DNA from: Sulfitobacter indolifex
Lineage (GTDB): Bacteria; Pseudomonadota; Alphaproteobacteria; Rhodobacterales; Rhodobacteraceae
Reading direction: 5' to 3'
Assembly (NCBI RefSeq): GCF_022788655.1
Contig: NZ_CP084952.1
Coordinates: forward strand, 74,501-138,500
Length of the DNA: 64,000 nt
In this document: one piece after another, positions 60,998 through 64,000 of the stretch
Position numbering within the stretch: the first letter of the stretch is position 1
How the letters are laid out: the number at the start of each line of letters is the position of its first letter
The notes under the pieces: generated by a model
Told to the model about the DNA's origin: nothing
Databases searched by the model: none
Seen by the model: only the letters and a program-made list of their open reading frames with translations
Position numbers and translations under genes: made by a program

Positions 60998-62428
60998 ATG
61001 TACTATTTCGATATGACCGACATTCTGATCTACGTGGAGAAAGAGACCACGGTGTCGGGCATTCAAAGGGTTTCTTTTGAGGTCATCCGCCGCATGGTCG
61101 CCCGCTTGGGGGCCGACAATGTGCGGCTGAGCTATTGGGACCGGGCGCGGCGCGCCTATGTCGCCATCGATTCCAGCTTTATTAGGGAGATGGAAGAGTT
61201 TTCTCCCGATGATTTGGGGCGGGTTTTCTTCGGCAAGAAGGCGCGCTCTCAGCATAATGCTGCGCCCACCTTAGTGCGCTATCGCAACAGGCCCCTAAAG
61301 TACTGGTTTTACCATAAGGTACGTGCGTATCACGCGGCGCGCGGACATGAACGCTATTTTGCCAAGATGGGCTCGAGCATTGAAGAATGGGAGACCTTCA
61401 AAACGCGCCGCGCGCCGCTCCAAACACAGGGGGCGGAAGAGCTCTCTCGAGAGGACGTGAGCCAGACCGCGAAGCCAGGCGATCAACTGATCATTCTAGG
61501 CGCAATTTGGAACATCGATGGGCTGGAGCCCGCCCTGCAGCGCTTGAAGGACGACAAGAGCCTTGAGATCTACCAACTGGTACATGATCTGATCCCGATC
61601 ATTGCGACTGAGCATATTGCGGCGGATTTCTCGGGCGAGTTTTACCATTGGTTGCTGGCATCTTTGGGGTATTGCGACCGCTTCATTGCGAATTCGCAAA
61701 ACACGGCCCGCGACCTGCAGCGCTTTATGGATGAAGTCGGGCAGCAGCGCCCCATTGACGTGGTGCCCTTGGCACAAAAGTTCAACGTGGTACATTCCAA
61801 CCGGGTAAGGGACCCGGCAAAGCCGTTCAAATCGCGTCTCAGCAGTTTGCAGGGGTTGCAGCAATCTGTGCTGAACCTAACCAAGACCCCCTTTGTCTTG
61901 GTCGTGGGCACGATGGAATCGCGCAAAAATCTTTGGCGTCTCGCGCAAGCTTGGCAGCGTCTTATTCAAACCCCGGGGCTTGATGTGCCCAAGCTTGTTT
62001 TTGCGGGCAAGCCGGGCTGGTATAACGACGACTTTGAAGAGTTGATGACGGCCACCGGCAACCTGGGTGGCTGGGTGCAATTTGCCAAACGTCCCAGCGA
62101 TACTGAGCTTGGGTTTCTTTATGAGAACTGCCTTTTTACAGCGACCGTCAGCTTTTACGAAGGCTGGGGCCTGCCGATTGGTGAAAGCCTGTCCTTTGGC
62201 AAGACCGCGGTGGTGGCGGATAATTCTTCCATGCCTGAGGTCGGTGGGGATTTGGTGGAATATTGCGATGCCCAGTCCATCAGCAGCATCTATGAAGCCT
62301 GCCACAGGCTCATCGCAGACCCTGAGCACCGGCGCGTTCTGGAGCAGAAGATCAGCACAAGCGCGCTGCGCACTTGGGATGATGTGGCACATGACGTGGA
62401 GACCGTGTTGAACCACAAGAATGGCTGA
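60998..62428 (+). CDS. GT4-type glycosyltransferase
   Basis: ATG 60998 follows AAGGAAGAGAAC. The 476-residue protein starts MYYFDMTDILIYVEKETTVS and has the donor site VLVVGTMESRKNLWRLAQAW, VSFYEGWGLPIGESLSFGKT and SSMPEVGGDLVEYCDA. It resembles the divergent neighbour in the C-terminal half but has a different acceptor half. It probably works in the same glycan pathway. Nothing is seen in 62429-62659 apart from the TolC gene promoter. Confidence 0.9.
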   Translation: MYYFDMTDILIYVEKETTVSGIQRVSFEVIRRMVARLGADNVRLSYWDRARRAYVAIDSSFIREMEEFSPDDLGRVFFGKKARSQHNAAPTLVRYRNRPLKYWFYHKVRAYHAARGHERYFAKMGSSIEEWETFKTRRAPLQTQGAEELSREDVSQTAKPGDQLIILGAIWNIDGLEPALQRLKDDKSLEIYQLVHDLIPIIATEHIAADFSGEFYHWLLASLGYCDRFIANSQNTARDLQRFMDEVGQQRPIDVVPLAQKFNVVHSNRVRDPAKPFKSRLSSLQGLQQSVLNLTKTPFVLVVGTMESRKNLWRLAQAWQRLIQTPGLDVPKLVFAGKPGWYNDDFEELMTATGNLGGWVQFAKRPSDTELGFLYENCLFTATVSFYEGWGLPIGESLSFGKTAVVADNSSMPEVGGDLVEYCDAQSISSIYEACHRLIADPEHRRVLEQKISTSALRTWDDVAHDVETVLNHKNG

Positions 62429-62659
62429 GGCGCGACGCAACAGATATCAAATGCAAACTTTCCGCAAATATGGCATAGTCCTTCCCAAGATCACTGGCGT
62501 CACATTACTCATGACTTGGACGTGAAGGCACCGCGCAGCACACGGACAGCGGCAGCCGGACCTTTGAGGACCTTAATTTTGTGAACGATCAGGGCAAGAA
62601 AAGCGCATCCGCCCGCTAAGGCCAACGTGATTGCGCGCAAACAAAAGGCAGAACGAGCA

Positions 62660-64000
62660 ATGGACATACCTCATCTCAAACGGTCCCTGCGACGCGCAGG
62701 TGTCGCTTTGCCCCTCACGCTGGCGCTGTTGATGCCGCGTCCCCTATGGGCCGAAACCTTGGCGGACGCTCTGGTTGGTGCCTATGAGTATTCGGGGCTC
62801 TTGGATCAAAACCGCGCTTTGTTGCGCGCCGCTGATGAAGATGTGGCCAGCGCCAAAGCCGCGCTCAAACCGGTGCTGCGGTGGGCTGGGGCGTTGACGC
62901 AGAGCTTTGGCAACACGCGGGCCTCCAGTCTCGCGCCCTCGCAGTCCACGGAAGCTCTGACCGCGTCGATCAACCTGATCGGAGAGTTGCTGCTGTATGA
63001 TTTTGGCGCAAGCCAATACCGGATTGAGGCGACAAAAGAGACGGTGCTGGCCACCCGCCAGACGTTGCTTGACCTCGAACAGCGGGTGCTGCTGCGCGCC
63101 GTGGCTGCCTATATGGGGGTCATTGAGGCCTCGGATGTTGTGGCGCTGCGCAACAACAACCTGCGTCTCTTGACTCAAGAGTTGCGTGCTGCGCGCGACC
63201 GTTTTGAAGTGGGGGAGGTGACCAACACGGATGTCGCTCTCGCGGAAGCGCAATTGGCACAGGCCCGCAGCGGGCTGGCAGGGGCCGAGGGCGCCTTGCT
63301 GCGCGCTGTTGAGGAATACATCAATGTGGTCGGGCGCAGACCCGGCAATCTCAGCCCCCCACCGCAGCTGCCCAATGTGGGTGGCAATATCGAGGCTGCC
63401 AAGGCGCTGGCGGTCCGGCGCCATCCCGCCGTTGCGGCCGCGCAACATCAAGTTGCGGCCGCAGGGTTGGCGGTCAGTTCAAACGAGGCGGCAATGAAGC
63501 CTCGGGTGACGCTGCAAGGGAACTACGGTCTTTCAGAGACATTTGACAGTCAGCGCTACAATCGCAGTGGCAGTGTTGGGGTGGAGGCCGGTCAGACGAT
63601 CTATCAAGGTGGCGCTTTATCCTCAGCCGTACGGCGGGCCATGGCCCAGCAGGATGCGCAGCGCGCCAATCTTCATGTTGTGAGCCGCGAGGTTTCTCAG
63701 GAGGTCGGCAATGCCTATGCGTCTTTGACGTCCGCACGGGCGCAACTTGAAGCCTCAGACCGGCAGATCCGCGCGGCGCGCACCGCTTTTGAGGGGGTGC
63801 GTGAAGAAGCAAAGCTGGGCGCCCGGACCACATTGGATGTTCTGGATGCTGAGCAGGTGTTGCTGGATGCGGAATCGACGCGGGTCACCGCACGCGCCAA
63901 TCTCTATATCGCGGCCTATGCCGTCTTGGCTGCCACCGGGCAGCTCACGGCGCGAGATCTGCGCCTGCCCGTGCAGCTTTATGATGCTGCGGCCTATTAC
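62660..64000 (+). CDS. TolC-family outer-membrane channel, 3' end outside window
   Basis: ATG 62660 begins a signal peptide (RAGVALPLTLALLMPRPLWA). The frame then runs open to the window end, at least 447 residues. TolC-type repeats are visible: TLADALVGAYEYSGLLDQNR, RFEVGEVTNTDVALAEAQLA and, in the second half, AKLGARTTLDVLDAEQVLLD. TolC forms the trans-envelope channel for type I exporters. The RTX proteins at 7039, 29724 and 50913 need such a channel, but no membrane-fusion protein is in view. Confidence 0.93.
   Translation, partial: MDIPHLKRSLRRAGVALPLTLALLMPRPLWAETLADALVGAYEYSGLLDQNRALLRAADEDVASAKAALKPVLRWAGALTQSFGNTRASSLAPSQSTEALTASINLIGELLLYDFGASQYRIEATKETVLATRQTLLDLEQRVLLRAVAAYMGVIEASDVVALRNNNLRLLTQELRAARDRFEVGEVTNTDVALAEAQLAQARSGLAGAEGALLRAVEEYINVVGRRPGNLSPPPQLPNVGGNIEAAKALAVRRHPAVAAAQHQVAAAGLAVSSNEAAMKPRVTLQGNYGLSETFDSQRYNRSGSVGVEAGQTIYQGGALSSAVRRAMAQQDAQRANLHVVSREVSQEVGNAYASLTSARAQLEASDRQIRAARTAFEGVREEAKLGARTTLDVLDAEQVLLDAESTRVTARANLYIAAYAVLAATGQLTARDLRLPVQLYDAAAYY

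Noticed and set aside
1..64000. CRISPR array
   Set aside because: No regularly spaced direct repeats were found. The only tandem repeat (5763-5800) has two adjoining copies without spacers.

Overview
The window looks like an alphaproteobacterium of the Roseobacter group (Rhodobacterales). This is inferred from the moderately high GC, the TRAP transporter and IclR catabolic locus, serralysin-type proteases with DUF4214 tails, HWE-kinase signalling and the overall protein style. No replication gene, rRNA or ribosomal protein is visible, so chromosome versus plasmid cannot be decided. Many small genes overlap by ATGA/GTGA, and several genes carry single-base frameshifts next to mobile-element remnants.

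Region 1 (1-6.9 kb) is an accessory or defence-like island. It holds a VapC/Phd toxin-antitoxin pair. It also holds a promoter, a 15-bp hairpin and a tRNA-like sequence just upstream of a three-gene operon whose first gene is interrupted by an in-frame TAA. Further on are a MNT nucleotidyltransferase, a frameshifted small membrane protein, an Abi_2 (AbiF-like) HEPN protein with a structured upstream region and a 19-bp tandem repeat, a small hypothetical gene, a second structured RNA candidate and a glycosyltransferase fragment. The tRNA-like element beside a UAA-interrupted gene is the most unusual item in the window.

Region 2 (7-29.5 kb) is mixed. It has a secreted serralysin-like protease, a ManC-type GDP-mannose enzyme and a divergent catabolic cluster: TRAP dctPQM plus SDR on one side, IclR, thiolase, acyl-CoA ligase and PPC/DUF296 protein on the other. 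Next come an HWE histidine kinase, two single-domain response regulators, many small proteins including a lipoprotein hidden on the opposite strand, a duplicated small membrane gene, and an HTTM/DCC-family trio bracketed by a 37-39-bp inverted repeat with an IS110 fragment.

Region 3 (29.7-37.2 kb) carries a second secreted metalloprotease with an irregular zinc motif, two separately terminated pilin-like genes, a GtrB-GtrA-Gtr glycan modification cassette with a frameshifted GtrA, and a LuxR-type regulator.

Region 4 (37.5-54.8 kb) is a divergent Pel-type exopolysaccharide locus. PelG, PelF, PelE and PelD are recognisable. PelD seems to stop after its GAF domain. No PelC or PelB barrel is seen; a Wza-like export protein and a TPR protein sit in their place. 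PelA appears split into a separate GH114 hydrolase, a periplasmic protein that resembles PelA without its deacetylase aspartates, and a 1297-residue extracellular protein that joins three beta-domain repeats, a PelA-like deacetylase region and an RTX tail. A RES-Xre toxin-antitoxin module has entered the locus between two 185-bp direct repeats.

Region 5 (55.4-64 kb) contains a HipBA module, a cytochrome c, an ABC exporter, two glycosyltransferases and a TolC-type outer-membrane protein cut by the window end. ManC, the glycosyltransferases, the exporter and TolC fit a surface-polysaccharide and secretion theme shared with region 4.
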